Positions 46,243 through 56,401 of a stretch of DNA of 64,000 bases are shown here, in pieces (the first letter of the stretch is position 1; the number at the start of each line of letters is the position of its first letter). The stretch spans positions 1,488,001 through 1,552,000 of the forward strand of contig NC_011126.1 in assembly GCF_000020785.1 (NCBI RefSeq). Reading direction: 5' to 3'. The notes beneath the pieces are model-generated. The model worked only from the letters and a program-made list of their open reading frames with translations, was not told the DNA's origin and did not search any database. The DNA comes from Hydrogenobaculum sp. Y04AAS1. Lineage in GTDB: Bacteria; Aquificota; Aquificia; Aquificales; Aquificaceae. A program made the translations under genes and the position numbers.

Positions 46243-47238
46243 ATGATAGAATTAAAAGATAGCGGGGTTATAAGCCCCGCTGCTTCTATGAAAAGAAACG
46301 GCAAGGTAGGAAATACCTTATTTAAAATTGCGGCTTTTACAGCAGCGGCTTTGATTCCGTTTGTAGTGATAACTATATTTGTTGTTCTTTTCATAGAGGC
46401 ATACCCTGCTATAAAAGCTTTTGGAGTTTGGCATTTTATTACCAGTAAAAGCTGGGATGCAGTAGATAATCATTTTGGTGCTTTCACACCGCTTTTTGGT
46501 TCTATATATGTTACCATATGGGCTTTTATATTTGCCGCGCCCATAAGTATAGGGGTGGCTATATATATAACTGAATTAGCCCCTCATTGGTTAAAACCTA
46601 TAGTTACCACCGCTATTGAGCTTTTAGCAGCCATACCTACTGTTATATACGGGATGTGGGGACTTTTTGTATTGGCTCCAGTTATGCAAAATCATATAGA
46701 ACCTTGGATACTGGATCATCTTGCTACGTTGCCAGTGATTGGATTTCTATTTAACGGTCCTGGTATAGGAATAGATACATTTACAACAGCCGTGATACTT
46801 TCTATTATGATTACGCCTTTTATGTCTTCACTTATAAAAGATGCTTTTTCTTTGGTACCAGAGGTGGTGAAAGAGTCCGCCTATGGGCTTGGTGCTACGA
46901 GATGGGAAGTCATAAGAAAAGTGGTGATGCCATATGTATCTTCTGGTATTCTTGGATCTGGTATATTTGCCATAGGTAGGGCTTTGGGTGAAACCATGGC
47001 AGTGTCTTTTGTAAATGGCAACAACCACAACCCTGGTAATTTTTTCGATATGTTATCTTTGTTAAACTCCGTTACCACTATAACAGTTACGCTGGCGGAT
47101 GAGTTTACGGAAGCTATGACGCATCTTTATTTGTCAGCTTTGTTCTATATAGCTTTGATACTTCTTACTATATCGTTTAGTACTCTTGCTATAGCAAAAT
47201 TTATTGTGTGGAGATTGGAAAGAAAATGGAAAACGTAA
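46243..47238 (+). CDS. pstC: Phosphate ABC transporter permease PstC
   Basis: A 331-aa inner-membrane permease with about six helices. LLAAIPTVIYGMWGLFVL and the EAA-type loop YGLGATRWEVIRKVVMPY (which docks PstB) are clear. ATG 46243 has an AAGG 10 nt upstream; the alternative ATG at 46288 has none. A strong hairpin at 46261-46281 covers codons 7-13, which is odd for a start region and may set the pstS:pstC ratio. Confidence 0.95.
   Translation: MIELKDSGVISPAASMKRNGKVGNTLFKIAAFTAAALIPFVVITIFVVLFIEAYPAIKAFGVWHFITSKSWDAVDNHFGAFTPLFGSIYVTIWAFIFAAPISIGVAIYITELAPHWLKPIVTTAIELLAAIPTVIYGMWGLFVLAPVMQNHIEPWILDHLATLPVIGFLFNGPGIGIDTFTTAVILSIMITPFMSSLIKDAFSLVPEVVKESAYGLGATRWEVIRKVVMPYVSSGILGSGIFAIGRALGETMAVSFVNGNNHNPGNFFDMLSLLNSVTTITVTLADEFTEAMTHLYLSALFYIALILLTISFSTLAIAKFIVWRLERKWKT
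46261..46281 (+). other. GC-rich hairpin at the pstS-pstC junction
   Basis: AGCGGGG (46261-46267) pairs with CCCCGCT (46275-46281) around a 7-nt loop. No T run follows, so it is not a classical terminator; it may stabilise the pstS mRNA 3' end or limit pstC translation. Confidence 0.6.
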
Positions 47239-48122
47239 GAATCAAAGCAAGGGTTGTAAAGAGCAACGTTGTGATGATTTTATCTACATTGGCAGCTTTA
47301 TATGGTATAGTATTTTTGGGATGGATACTTGTTTCTATTATTTACCATGGATATCAATATCTAAACCTTGATTTCTTTACTAAAGATCCAGCCCCACCTG
47401 GGATGCCCGGTGGTGGACTCAGAATGGCTTTCATAGGTCAATTCTTAATCACCGTTATAGCTGCTTTTATAGGTACGCCGATAGGCATAATGGCTGGTAT
47501 CTTCTTGGCAGAATACGGTAGAGGTACTTGGTGGGCTATGTTTATAAGAAATTTATCAGATATTGTAATTTCTATGCCAGCTATAGTCATTGGTGCTGCT
47601 GTTTATGTAGTGCTTGTGGCACCTCTTCACAGCTTCAACGGTTTGTCTGGTTCTGTGGCTCTTTCAATTTTGTCCCTTCCTTACATTACGATAGCCACTG
47701 ATGAGATGCTAAAGCTTGTGCCAAAGGAGATGAGGGAGGCTGCATACGCTTTAGGAGCTTACAAACACTATGTGATAAAAAAAGTTACCATGAGAGCCGC
47801 TAAAACTGGTATACTTACCGGTGTTATATTAGGTCTTGCTAGAATGGCGGGTGAGGCGGCACCTTTGTTGTTTACATCTTTTAACAACGACCATACTACC
47901 TTCAATCTTTTAAAACCTATGGCCACTCTTACTATAACGATATTTATATACGCTACTGGTCCGTACCATGAATGGCACGAACAAGCCTGGGCGGCGGGAT
48001 TTGTCCTTACGTTAGGCGTCTTGGCTGCGGTTATAATAGCCAAGTTTTTGGTGCATGGAGGGTCTTTTACAGCGCCTTTTATGTATGTAGCAAGACGTAT
48101 TGCCAAGATAAACAAAGGTTAA
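47226..48122 (+). CDS. pstA: Phosphate ABC transporter permease PstA
   Basis: 298 aa from ATG 47226; GTG 47208 is possible but lies inside pstC and leaves no spacing for GGAAAG. About six membrane helices; the conserved ISMPAIVIGAAVYVVLV and the coupling loop YALGAYKHYVIKKVTM are seen, followed by ARMAGEAAPLLFTS. It pairs with PstC. The 13-nt overlap with pstC suggests coupled translation. Confidence 0.95.
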   Translation: MENVRIKARVVKSNVVMILSTLAALYGIVFLGWILVSIIYHGYQYLNLDFFTKDPAPPGMPGGGLRMAFIGQFLITVIAAFIGTPIGIMAGIFLAEYGRGTWWAMFIRNLSDIVISMPAIVIGAAVYVVLVAPLHSFNGLSGSVALSILSLPYITIATDEMLKLVPKEMREAAYALGAYKHYVIKKVTMRAAKTGILTGVILGLARMAGEAAPLLFTSFNNDHTTFNLLKPMATLTITIFIYATGPYHEWHEQAWAAGFVLTLGVLAAVIIAKFLVHGGSFTAPFMYVARRIAKINKG

Positions 48123-48132
48123 AGGAGATTGA

Positions 48133-48921
48133 GTGCGTATGGGTAGTGTAATAGCTATTGAGAGTCCAAAAGCCGAAATAAAAAACCTAAATTTTTATTA
48201 TAAGAAAGGTCTAAAACCTTCTTTGGAAAATGTAAATATGCCAATACCTGACAAAAGAGTAACCGCTCTTATAGGTCCTAGTGGATGTGGTAAAACCACG
48301 CTTTTAAGATGCTTAAACCGTATGCACGATCTTTACCCAGGGATTCTTTATGAGGGTGAGATACTTTTAGATAATCAAAATATTCTTTCAAAATCCACAG
48401 ACCTTATACTCTTAAGAAGTAGAGTTGGTATGGTCTTTCAAAAGCCAACGCCTTTCCCAATGTCTATATTTGAAAACGTAGCTTTTGGTCTTAGGCTGAT
48501 GGGCATAAACAACAAAACAGAGTTAAAAGATAGGGTTGAAGCGGCTATAAAAATGGCTGCTCTTTGGGACGAAGTGGGCAATAGACTAAACGAGAACGCT
48601 TTTTCCTTGTCTGGCGGTCAACAACAGCGTCTTGTTATAGCAAGGGCTATAGCGGTAAATCCAGAGGTGCTTTTGTTTGATGAGCCTACATCTGCCCTTG
48701 ACCCGATATCCACCGCCAAAATAGAAGAACTTATCATAGAGCTTAAGAAGAAGATGGCTATCGTGATAGTAACTCACAACATGCAACAAGCCGCTCGTAT
48801 AGGGGATTATACGGCTTTTATGTATCTGGGTAAGCTTATAGAGTTTGATAAAACAGAAACTATCTTTACAAATCCAAAAGAAAAGCTTACAGAAGACTAT
48901 ATAACCGGTAGATTTGGATAA
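48133..48921 (+). CDS. pstB: Phosphate ABC transporter ATP-binding protein
   Basis: A 262-aa ABC ATPase: Walker [22 protein letters not shown]-loop [16 protein letters not shown], signature [14 protein letters not shown], Walker [14 protein letters not shown] and the switch THNMQQAAR. The RMHDL and FQKPTPFP stretches are typical of PstB. GTG 48133 is favoured because AAGGAGA ends 5 nt upstream; ATG 48139 is the alternative. Last gene of pstSCAB. Confidence 0.96.
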   Translation: MRMGSVIAIESPKAEIKNLNFYYKKGLKPSLENVNMPIPDKRVTALIGPSGCGKTTLLRCLNRMHDLYPGILYEGEILLDNQNILSKSTDLILLRSRVGMVFQKPTPFPMSIFENVAFGLRLMGINNKTELKDRVEAAIKMAALWDEVGNRLNENAFSLSGGQQQRLVIARAIAVNPEVLLFDEPTSALDPISTAKIEELIIELKKKMAIVIVTHNMQQAARIGDYTAFMYLGKLIEFDKTETIFTNPKEKLTEDYITGRFG

Positions 48922-48951
48922 AGAGGGCTTTTATGCTAAAATATATCAAAG

Positions 48952-49551
48952 ATGAAACATATATATCTTATAAGACATGCTCAGAGTGAATACAACGAAA
49001 AAGGTATATTTCAAGGAAGTTTAGATAGTGAGCTAACCCCTCTTGGATATATGCAAGCAAAGCTTTTGTCTTTGGCTTTTAAAAATAAGAAAATAAATAT
49101 TATTTACTCATCTTTTCAAAAAAGAGCTTTAAAGACTGCTATTTTTTTATCAAAAGCCCTAAACAAAGAAATAATCATAGAACCTCGTATAAGAGAAATA
49201 TCTTTTGGAGAGTTGGAGGGCAAAAACTTTATAGAGATGTTTAGAGAGTATAAAGATATGATGATATCTTGGTCAAAGAACCCATTAGAGCACCCTCTTC
49301 CTACCCAAGAGTCCAAAGAATCTTTTCTAAAAAGAGTAAGAGAGTTTATAGATATTGTAAAAGCCCAAAGATACGAGCATATAGCCGTTGTTTCTCACGG
49401 TGGATTTATACACGGGTTTATCATGGAAACTACAGGTTTTAGAGCACCTCTTTGGAATATACACACGGATAATACTGGAGTTTCTAAATTGAGACTTGTG
49501 GAGGATAGGTTTTATATAGAATATCTCAACAACACTTGTCATCTTTTATGA
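48952..49551 (+). CDS. Histidine phosphatase family protein
   Basis: A 199-aa phosphoglycerate-mutase-like protein. LIRHAQSEYNEKGIFQG carries the catalytic His (RHxxS variant), SSFQKRALKTA, FGELEGK and VVSHGGFIHGF supply the second His and acid. Family members dephosphorylate sugar phosphates, cobalamin intermediates or phosphoserine, so the substrate cannot be assigned. It starts shortly after pstB, perhaps from TATATC (48942-48947), and ends in an ATGA overlap with the next gene. Confidence 0.85.
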   Translation: MKHIYLIRHAQSEYNEKGIFQGSLDSELTPLGYMQAKLLSLAFKNKKINIIYSSFQKRALKTAIFLSKALNKEIIIEPRIREISFGELEGKNFIEMFREYKDMMISWSKNPLEHPLPTQESKESFLKRVREFIDIVKAQRYEHIAVVSHGGFIHGFIMETTGFRAPLWNIHTDNTGVSKLRLVEDRFYIEYLNNTCHLL

Positions 49552-49835
49552 GTAAATATAGAAAGGGTAAACTAAAACTTGAACATCACACGTTAGAGGG
49601 TTTTGATAAGTATATAAAACCTGTTTTGGAGATTGAGATAGTAGAAGCTGTGATACCAGGAAGGATCTTTAGGAACAACAAAGGGCGAGGGTCTAAAGGT
49701 CTTTTTTTACAATATGAGACCTCTTCTGGTTTTAAGCTTTTATACAAAAACGGTACTTCTGTCCAAGAGGTATTTGTAGTTTGTAGCGACAAAGAAACAT
49801 TTAAATCTATCTTTGAGAATCTATACAAGGAGTAA
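49548..49835 (+). CDS. DUF2103-like protein
   Basis: 95 aa from ATG 49548 in an ATGA overlap with the phosphatase stop. The stretch VIPGRIFRNNKGRGSKGLFLQ followed by FKLLYKNGTSVQEVFVVC resembles DUF2103, annotated as a predicted metal-binding protein. No membrane segment. I am only moderately sure of the family; the function is unknown. It is followed after 3 nt by a DedA-like gene. Confidence 0.6.
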   Translation: MSKYRKGKLKLEHHTLEGFDKYIKPVLEIEIVEAVIPGRIFRNNKGRGSKGLFLQYETSSGFKLLYKNGTSVQEVFVVCSDKETFKSIFENLYKE

Positions 49836-49838
49836 TTT

Positions 49839-50270
49839 ATGAATCTTTTAAAATGGGGTTATATGGGTATTTTTTTGGTAGGTCTTATAGAGTCTAGTGT
49901 GTTTCCTCTTTCTACGTTACCTCTTATGACCGCTGGTACAGTTTACAAGATGAACATTTATTTTGTAGCATTTTGTGCACTGTTGGGGGATTTTATAGGA
50001 GCTTCTATAGTATATTATATAGGTTACAACTACGGCTATAAGGCTGTGTCTAGGTTTGTTTCTGAAAAGAAATTTAGAAAGACCGAAGCTCTTTTTCATA
50101 GGTATGGTGCTTTTGCAATATTGATAGGGGAACCTTTCTATGTGATAAACTGGATAGCTGGCATATTAAGGTTTGGTTATTATAGGTTTATAGCGATGGC
50201 TCTTTTGTCTAGGGCTTTTAAGCTTATTGTATTTGCGTTTTTTGGTAAGGCTTTGGAAAGATTTTTATAG
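49839..50270 (+). CDS. Short DedA/YqaA-like membrane protein
   Basis: A 143-aa integral membrane protein with four hydrophobic segments. Features are VGLIESSVFPLSTLPLMTAG, ALLGDFIGASIVYYIGY and FHRYGAFAILIGE, which match the VTT/SNARE-associated (DedA, YqaA) core. It is shorter than typical DedA proteins (~200 aa), closer to YqaA. Such proteins are linked to phospholipid flipping and membrane homeostasis. AAGGAG precedes the ATG. It overlaps the convergent tyrA by 6 nt. Confidence 0.75.
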   Translation: MNLLKWGYMGIFLVGLIESSVFPLSTLPLMTAGTVYKMNIYFVAFCALLGDFIGASIVYYIGYNYGYKAVSRFVSEKKFRKTEALFHRYGAFAILIGEPFYVINWIAGILRFGYYRFIAMALLSRAFKLIVFAFFGKALERFL

Positions 50271-51077
50271 ACTTTTTCTTTTTTCTGATATTTCGTCCAA
50301 CATACTTTTGAGATGATCTTTGTTTTTATCTTTTATCGTATGTTCTAACATATCTAACTGTTTTTTGAAAAGCTCTATACTTTTTAATACATTTTCTTGG
50401 TTGTATAAAAAAATATCCGTCCAAAGTTCCGATTGGCTTGCACCTATTCTGGTGGTGTCTAAAAAGCCCTGTCCTACATAGTTTTTGTACTCTTCTGGTA
50501 ATGTCTTTGTAAGAGTGTAAGCTATTAGGTGTGGAAGATGTGATGTAGTTGCAAATATCTCATCGTGGGTTTTTGCATCCATAATCTCTACTTTAGCTCC
50601 TACATGCTCCCAAAATCTTTTTACTTTTTCTATATACTCTTTTTTTGATATATCCGTAGGACAAACTATCGTTAGTCTATTTGAAAATAGATCTTTTGAT
50701 GCATTTTCAAAACCGTTTTTATGAGAACCAGCTATTGGATGAGATCCTATATAACATTCTTTAAAGATAGGTTTTAAAACACTCTCTGGATATTCTTTTA
50801 CAGAAGCTACATCGGTTATTATGGCTTCTTTTGTGTGTTTTTCTATCTCTTTAGCCGCATTTTCTAGAGTGGATATTGGATTGCAAAATATTACAAAATC
50901 GTATTTTACACCCTCTTTAAACGCCCCATCTATGATGCCTTTTTCTATTGCAGTGTTTAATGTATTTTGGTCTTTATCCAAAGCGTATATGTGTTTTGAT
51001 AGTTTTTTGCTTTTAATATCAAAAGCCAACGACCCTCCTATAAGACCAAGACCAACTATTAAAGTGTTATAAAACAT
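50265..51077 (-). CDS. tyrA: Prephenate dehydrogenase
   Basis: A 270-aa protein with Rossmann motif VGLGLIGGSLAFDIKSK at the N-terminus, TDVASVKE, IGSHPIAGSHKNGFENA with the catalytic His, and ATTSHLPHLIAYTLTKTL. It oxidatively decarboxylates prephenate or arogenate towards tyrosine. No regulatory ACT domain is present. It abuts the upstream Usp gene (0-nt gap) and both follow gyrB, so the three form a minus-strand operon. Confidence 0.95.
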   Translation of the reverse strand: MFYNTLIVGLGLIGGSLAFDIKSKKLSKHIYALDKDQNTLNTAIEKGIIDGAFKEGVKYDFVIFCNPISTLENAAKEIEKHTKEAIITDVASVKEYPESVLKPIFKECYIGSHPIAGSHKNGFENASKDLFSNRLTIVCPTDISKKEYIEKVKRFWEHVGAKVEIMDAKTHDEIFATTSHLPHLIAYTLTKTLPEEYKNYVGQGFLDTTRIGASQSELWTDIFLYNQENVLKSIELFKKQLDMLEHTIKDKNKDHLKSMLDEISEKRKSL

Positions 51078-51896
51078 TTATTTTACTACCAGTATATTTG
51101 TCTTTATGTAGTGAAATACAAATGTAGTGGTGCTTCCCATGAAAAAATGAACAAGCTTTTTCTTGTGAGATCCCATTATCACCAAATCTATTTTAAGCTT
51201 TTCTGCATTTGATACTATACCTTCTTCTGCTATAGCTTTTTCTACTATAAGCTCAAAACTGTAATCCTTTGATAGTTTTTCAAGCTTTTCTTTTTTAGAA
51301 CCAAATTCATCGGCATGATATAAAAATATTTTTGCGTTGTATACGTTGTTTAAATTTTTGGTAAAATCAAGCAGCTTATCATCTTCATCTTTTCCATCAT
51401 GACAAATCATTATATTTTCTATAGGTTTATACTCTTCTTTAAAAGCTACAAACACAGGACTCTGCGCTCTTTTTATTACTTGCTCTGAAATAGAGCTTAT
51501 ATGTATGCCTTTTATACTTTTGTCGTGATTAGGCTTTCCAACAAATATAATATCTTCTAAATCACATTGCGAAGCAATCTCTTTTGCCGGGTTTCCCCAG
51601 GTTTGAAGTGTTGAAACTTTGGCGTTTAACTTCCTTCCAAAGGCGCTAAATTCATCTAAAAGCGCTTCTGATTCTTTTTCTAAGAATTCTTTTACTTTTG
51701 CGCTTATACCCTCATAGTAAGAAAAGCCCAAAACTCCAGCTAAATCCGCTAATAGGCTTTCTTCTGTCAGAGTACTATCTAAAACGTGTATTCCTACTAC
51801 AGGTATATTTAGTTTAGAACCCAGCTCAAGGCCATAATGAGAAGCCACAAAAGATGGTTTTGAACCATCTAAGCCTACTATCACTCTTTTAAACAT
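51078..51896 (-). CDS. Universal stress protein with two Usp domains
   Basis: A 272-aa protein. The first Usp half begins [19 protein letters not shown] and the second begins [18 protein letters not shown]. The second has the ATP-binding motif [21 protein letters not shown] (G-x2-G-x9-G-ST type); the first has [11 protein letters not shown] with a degenerate site. Probably a cytoplasmic nucleotide-binding stress protein of UspE-like organisation. It overlaps gyrB by 8 nt and precedes tyrA. Confidence 0.9.
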   Translation of the reverse strand: MFKRVIVGLDGSKPSFVASHYGLELGSKLNIPVVGIHVLDSTLTEESLLADLAGVLGFSYYEGISAKVKEFLEKESEALLDEFSAFGRKLNAKVSTLQTWGNPAKEIASQCDLEDIIFVGKPNHDKSIKGIHISSISEQVIKRAQSPVFVAFKEEYKPIENIMICHDGKDEDDKLLDFTKNLNNVYNAKIFLYHADEFGSKKEKLEKLSKDYSFELIVEKAIAEEGIVSNAEKLKIDLVIMGSHKKKLVHFFMGSTTTFVFHYIKTNILVVK

Positions 51897-54249
51897 CTAA
51901 GTTTCTTACCTCCTTGGCGTAGGTCTCTATAAACTCGCGTCTTGGCTCTACGTTTTCGCCCATCAGTATGGAGAATATTCTATCTGCTTCTGCTGCATCT
52001 TCTAAGGATACCCTTAAAAGTCTTCTGGTGTTTGGGTTCATGGTGGTTTCCCATAGCTGTTCTGGGTTCATTTCACCAAGACCTTTATATCGCTGTATCT
52101 CTATGCCATCTTTTACAAAATTTATTATGTCTTGATAAAGGTCTTCTGCTGGTTTTTCTATATTTTTAACCTTATGCCCAAGTTTTAGGCTTATAGGATA
52201 GTTAAAAAATTCTTTATGCTCTTCAAAGAGCTTTTTGTAGGTACCAGAAGTAAGAAAATCTATATCTATAATGCTAAAGTTTTGATAGATATCGTACATA
52301 ACTATAGAGTAAGAGCTGTCAAAATCGTCGTATTTTAATTTAGCACTGCTTATACTTTTCATAGACTGTATATCTTCTAAGAGTTTTTTAGCTTTTTGCT
52401 CATCTTTGAGATAACTTTCATCTATTTTATTTGACAGAAGATATGTTATTACATCTTTGTTTCTTTTGTTTAGTATTTGAGCTATGGTGTTGTGCTGTTC
52501 TTTTATAGTATTTAACATGTTTATTAGTACATCACCTCTATAGGTGTTTGATTTGGCGTCTGTTATAGATAAGTCTGTTCTTATGATGTTTAGTAAAAAT
52601 TTTTCTAACTCTTTATCATCTTTTATATAGGTTTCTTTTTTCCCTATCTTTACTTTGTAAAGCGGTGGTTGTGCTATATACACATGCCCATTTTCAATAA
52701 GTTTTGTCATAAATCTATAGAAAAAAGTAAGAAGAAGAGTCCTTATGTGAGAACCATCTACATCAGCGTCTGTCATGATGATGGTTTTGTGATATCTAAG
52801 GGCACTTAGATCTACATCTTCTCCTATGTTGCAACCTAAAGCTGATATAATTGCTCTTATTTCTTCGTTAGAAAGGGCTTTGTCTATCCTTGCTTTTTCT
52901 ACGTTTAGTATTTTACCCTTTAATGGTAATATCGCTTGGAATCTTCTGTCTCTTCCTTGTTTTGCAGAACCACCCGCTGATTCTCCCTCTACTATAAAAA
53001 TTTCACATTTAGATGGGTCTTTTTCAGAGCAATCGGCAAGTTTACCAGGCAGCGATGTATCTTCTAAAAAGGATTTTCTTCTTACCAAATCTTTGGCTTT
53101 TTTAGCAGCTTCTCTTGCTAGCGCTGCTTCTATAGCTTTTTCTACTATAAGTTTTAAAATATCTTGGTGTTTTTCAAAATAGTCTGTTAAAAATTCTACC
53201 GTTATTGATTCTACTATGTTTTTTGTTTCTTGGTTGCCAAGCTTTGTTTTGGTTTGGCCTTCAAACTGAGGCTCTGGTACTTTACAAGATACAACGGCCA
53301 CAAGACCCTCTCTCAAGTCTTCACCGGTAAACATCTCTTTTAACTCTTTTGATATTTTTATATTTTGGGATAGTTTTGATACAACCTTTGACAACGCACT
53401 TCTAAAACCTGTGACGTGAGTGCCACCCTCTATGGTTTTTATGTTGTTTACAAAGCTTTCTAAAGATTCTTTGTAATCTTTTGTATATTTAAAGGCAATT
53501 TCTACCAAAGTACCATCTTTCCCAGACTCTATGTAGATTACATCGTTGAAAAGAGGTTCTTTACCTTCAGCAAGGTATTCTGCTAGCTCTATGATGCCTC
53601 TTTCAAATTTATAAACAAGGTGCTTGTCTAACCTGTCGTCTATTATCTCAAAGGTTACGTTTTTATTAAGATAAGCTAATTCCCTTATCCTTTTTTCTAC
53701 TATGTCAAACTTTATTTTTGTGGTTTCAAATATTTCAGCGTCTGGCTTAAATGTAATCTTTGTGCCTCTTTTTGTGGTATCACCTATGACTTGAAGCTCA
53801 GTTTTTGGAACTCCTCTTTCGTACTCTTGTCTGTATATTTTGCCGTCTCTGTAAACTTCTACTATGAGCCATTCTGAAAGTGCGTTTACAACAGAAGCAC
53901 CTACACCGTGAAGCCCACCTGAGTATTGATAAGCTTTTTTATCAAACTTTCCACCAGCCCCAAGCACTGTTAAAACCACTTCTACCGCTGGTTTTCCTAC
54001 GTCTTTATGGATATAAACAGGTATACCCCTACCATTGTCTTCTACCGTTATAGAATCATCTTGGTGTATATGCACCCTTATATGGGTGGCATAGCCTGCC
54101 ATTGCTTCGTCAACAGAGTTATCCACTATTTCCCATATAAGGTGATGAAGTCCTCTTTCTGAGATATCCCCTATATACATTGAGGGGCGTAGTCTTACGT
54201 GTTCTAATCCAGTAACAACTTTTATTGCATCTACGCCGTATTCTTGCAT
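51889..54249 (-). CDS. gyrB: DNA gyrase subunit B
   Basis: A 786-aa type II topoisomerase ATPase subunit. [34 protein letters not shown] and [17 protein letters not shown] form the GHKL ATPase. The TOPRIM region has [20 protein letters not shown] and [19 protein letters not shown]. The C-terminus has [19 protein letters not shown]. The sequence between TOPRIM halves is about average for GyrB. A TATAAT (complement of 54257-54262) sits 7 nt before the ATG. It heads the gyrB-usp-tyrA operon. Confidence 0.97.
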   Translation of the reverse strand: MQEYGVDAIKVVTGLEHVRLRPSMYIGDISERGLHHLIWEIVDNSVDEAMAGYATHIRVHIHQDDSITVEDNGRGIPVYIHKDVGKPAVEVVLTVLGAGGKFDKKAYQYSGGLHGVGASVVNALSEWLIVEVYRDGKIYRQEYERGVPKTELQVIGDTTKRGTKITFKPDAEIFETTKIKFDIVEKRIRELAYLNKNVTFEIIDDRLDKHLVYKFERGIIELAEYLAEGKEPLFNDVIYIESGKDGTLVEIAFKYTKDYKESLESFVNNIKTIEGGTHVTGFRSALSKVVSKLSQNIKISKELKEMFTGEDLREGLVAVVSCKVPEPQFEGQTKTKLGNQETKNIVESITVEFLTDYFEKHQDILKLIVEKAIEAALAREAAKKAKDLVRRKSFLEDTSLPGKLADCSEKDPSKCEIFIVEGESAGGSAKQGRDRRFQAILPLKGKILNVEKARIDKALSNEEIRAIISALGCNIGEDVDLSALRYHKTIIMTDADVDGSHIRTLLLTFFYRFMTKLIENGHVYIAQPPLYKVKIGKKETYIKDDKELEKFLLNIIRTDLSITDAKSNTYRGDVLINMLNTIKEQHNTIAQILNKRNKDVITYLLSNKIDESYLKDEQKAKKLLEDIQSMKSISSAKLKYDDFDSSYSIVMYDIYQNFSIIDIDFLTSGTYKKLFEEHKEFFNYPISLKLGHKVKNIEKPAEDLYQDIINFVKDGIEIQRYKGLGEMNPEQLWETTMNPNTRRLLRVSLEDAAEADRIFSILMGENVEPRREFIETYAKEVRNLDV

Positions 54250-54280
54250 TATAATTATTATACCATCTTAGACTTGTTTG

Positions 54281-54306
54281 ATTTTCCTAAAAGCCAAAAA
54301 ACTTTA
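54281..54306 (-). repeat. gyrB upstream motif shared with the uxs-like gene
   Basis: The second copy of the motif at 41379-41402, with one extra base. It lies ~32 nt before the gyrB start and between gyrB and the divergent P-type ATPase promoter. Confidence 0.5.
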
Positions 54307-54309
54307 CCA

Positions 54310-54338
54310 TTGACAAAATTTATTTTAACATTTAAAAT
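54310..54338 (+). promoter_or_regulatory. Promoter of the metal P-type ATPase gene
   Basis: TTGACA (54310-54315), a 17-nt spacer and TAAAAT (54333-54338); ATG 54347 follows after 8 nt. The best -35/-10 pair in the window, with a near-leaderless start. Confidence 0.7.
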
Positions 54339-54346
54339 CAGATTGG

Positions 54347-56377
54347 ATGGGCGAAGCTTCTATTAGAAAATGTTATCAGTGCGGCATAAGCATCTCCGGA
54401 AATCCTATAGTTTTCAATGTAAAAGGTGTAGATAGAGAGTTTTGCTGTACTGGGTGTTATCTGGTAAATAAGATTTCTGGCAACGAGACATCCCAAAGCG
54501 TTCAGAAGTTTTTTATAAAGTTTGGCATAAGCTTTTTCTTGGCCGGTTATGTGATGATGCTGTCTTTTACTATATATGGGGGTTATGCGTCAAAAGATTA
54601 TCACGATCCTATAGTAAGACTCACAAACTACTTCTTGCTTTTACTCTCTACCCCCGTTATGGCTCTTATTGGTTTTGATTATCTTGTAAACTCTATAAAA
54701 GCACTTTTAAGAAAATCCATCACCACAGACCTTTTGATAGCAATAGGTGCTTTTTCGGCTTACGGGATTTCTGTTTATTCTACGCTTATGGGTGTTGGTA
54801 CACCATACTATGAAACTGCTACTATGATAGTGGCGCTCTCGGCTTTTGGAAAGTTTATAGAGGCTTTTGGAAGGTATAGAGCTGCTAAAAGTATAGGCGA
54901 GACTAAAGATCTTTTACCAAGCTACGCTACTGTTGTAGAAAATGGTACTGAGAAAACCGCCAGGATAGATGAGGTAAAAATAGGGGATATTGTAAAGGTA
55001 AAACCTGATGAGATCATACCGGTAGATGGGATCATCGTAGAAGGAGAGGGGTTTGTAAAAGAGAGTTTTTTTACAGGTGAGCAAAAACCGGTGGCTAAGT
55101 TTGAAGGCGATAGCGTTTATGCGGGGAGCGTTAGTATAGATGGGAGTTTTTTAATAAAAGCCATAAACGATTTTAATTCAAATACTATAAATAAAATTAT
55201 AGAAAATATAGAACTGGCAAAACTCTCTTTTGCCCCAGAAAAAAACATAGCCGATAAGATATCTGCTATATTTGTCCCCACCATTATAACATTATCTCTT
55301 ATAACCTTTGGCTTTTGGTATTATGAGTCTGGTTTTGATAAAGCTCTTATGAGCTCTTTGGCGGTGCTTTTGATAGCCTGTCCTTGTGCTTTCAATGTGG
55401 CGGCTCCGTTGGCTCTTTGGAATGCGGCAAACTCTTTGGCAAGGCGGGGTATCATCTTACAAAATCTAAGAGCCCTTTACAGCGTTAGATATATAAATGA
55501 AGTGCTTTTTGACAAAACCGGCACAATAACCTTAGAAAACTTAGAATACAGCGGTTATACTCAGCTTGGTGATGAAAAAGATTTTATTAAAAAGGTAGCA
55601 TCTATAGAAAACTACTCAAAGCATCCTATAGCTAAAAGCCTACTAAACCATTATCAAGGGGATTTTATAAAACCATCGAAGGTTAGGATAATACCAGGCT
55701 ATGGTATTGAGGCTTTTATAGAAAATAAAAAGTGGTATATAGGTTCTAAAGAATTGATGGAAAGTATAGGCATAACACCAAAAGCTTGTGAAGAAAATGT
55801 ATCTTGTGTATATGTAGCGGTGGATGGTAAGCTGGAAGGAACACTTTATTTTAAACAAAAGATAGATGAAAATGCCTTAGAGGCTATAAAGAGGTTAAAA
55901 GACATGGGTTATAAAGTAGGGCTTATATCTGGGGATGAGAGGGCTTTTGTGGAAGAGTTTTCAAATATATTTGATGAGGTTTATTGGTCTTTAAAACCCC
56001 AAGATAAACAGAAAGTTGTAATGGATAAAAAATCAAAAGGAGCAAAAATAATGTATGTAGGTGATGGTATAAACGACGCTCTTGCTATGGCAGTTAGCGA
56101 TGTAAGTGTAGCGGTGGCAAACGCTTCTGGTGTTGCAAGGATATCTGCAAGCATCTTGCTTTTTAATAGAAATTTAAAAGCTATACCCTGGATTATAAAA
56201 TTTTCAAACAACGTTAAAAAAATCATTTATACAAATTTTATATGGGCAAGCGTGTACAACACCTTTGGCATTGCTTTGGCGATGGCTGGTCTCATACAAC
56301 CCATATGGTCAGCAGTTTTTATGATAATAAGTAGCGTTAGCGTGGTCTACAACTCCTCTAGGATAGAAAATATGTAA
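54347..56377 (+). CDS. Heavy-metal P1B-type ATPase (CcoI/FixI-like)
   Basis: A 676-aa membrane ATPase. The N-terminus has a Cys-rich metal site (CYQCGISISG then REFCCTGCY), like the N-domain of CcoI/FixI copper pumps that supply cbb3 oxidase. About eight helices follow, with the membrane metal motif LLIACPCAFNVAAPLAL, actuator FTGEQKPV, the phosphorylation site DKTGTI, and GDGINDALAMAVSDVSVAV. The usual HP motif is present as SKHPIAKSLL. The residue after CPCA is Phe, where Leu is usual. It probably exports copper. No cytochrome oxidase genes lie nearby. Confidence 0.92.
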   Translation: MGEASIRKCYQCGISISGNPIVFNVKGVDREFCCTGCYLVNKISGNETSQSVQKFFIKFGISFFLAGYVMMLSFTIYGGYASKDYHDPIVRLTNYFLLLLSTPVMALIGFDYLVNSIKALLRKSITTDLLIAIGAFSAYGISVYSTLMGVGTPYYETATMIVALSAFGKFIEAFGRYRAAKSIGETKDLLPSYATVVENGTEKTARIDEVKIGDIVKVKPDEIIPVDGIIVEGEGFVKESFFTGEQKPVAKFEGDSVYAGSVSIDGSFLIKAINDFNSNTINKIIENIELAKLSFAPEKNIADKISAIFVPTIITLSLITFGFWYYESGFDKALMSSLAVLLIACPCAFNVAAPLALWNAANSLARRGIILQNLRALYSVRYINEVLFDKTGTITLENLEYSGYTQLGDEKDFIKKVASIENYSKHPIAKSLLNHYQGDFIKPSKVRIIPGYGIEAFIENKKWYIGSKELMESIGITPKACEENVSCVYVAVDGKLEGTLYFKQKIDENALEAIKRLKDMGYKVGLISGDERAFVEEFSNIFDEVYWSLKPQDKQKVVMDKKSKGAKIMYVGDGINDALAMAVSDVSVAVANASGVARISASILLFNRNLKAIPWIIKFSNNVKKIIYTNFIWASVYNTFGIALAMAGLIQPIWSAVFMIISSVSVVYNSSRIENM

Positions 56378-56401
56378 TAATATTATTAGAGGAGGAAAAT
56401 T

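Noticed and set aside
41552-54249. Replication origin because dnaE and gyrB are close
   Set aside because: No dnaA, DnaA-box cluster or strong AT-rich unwinding element was seen; the genes are over 6 kb apart with unrelated operons between.
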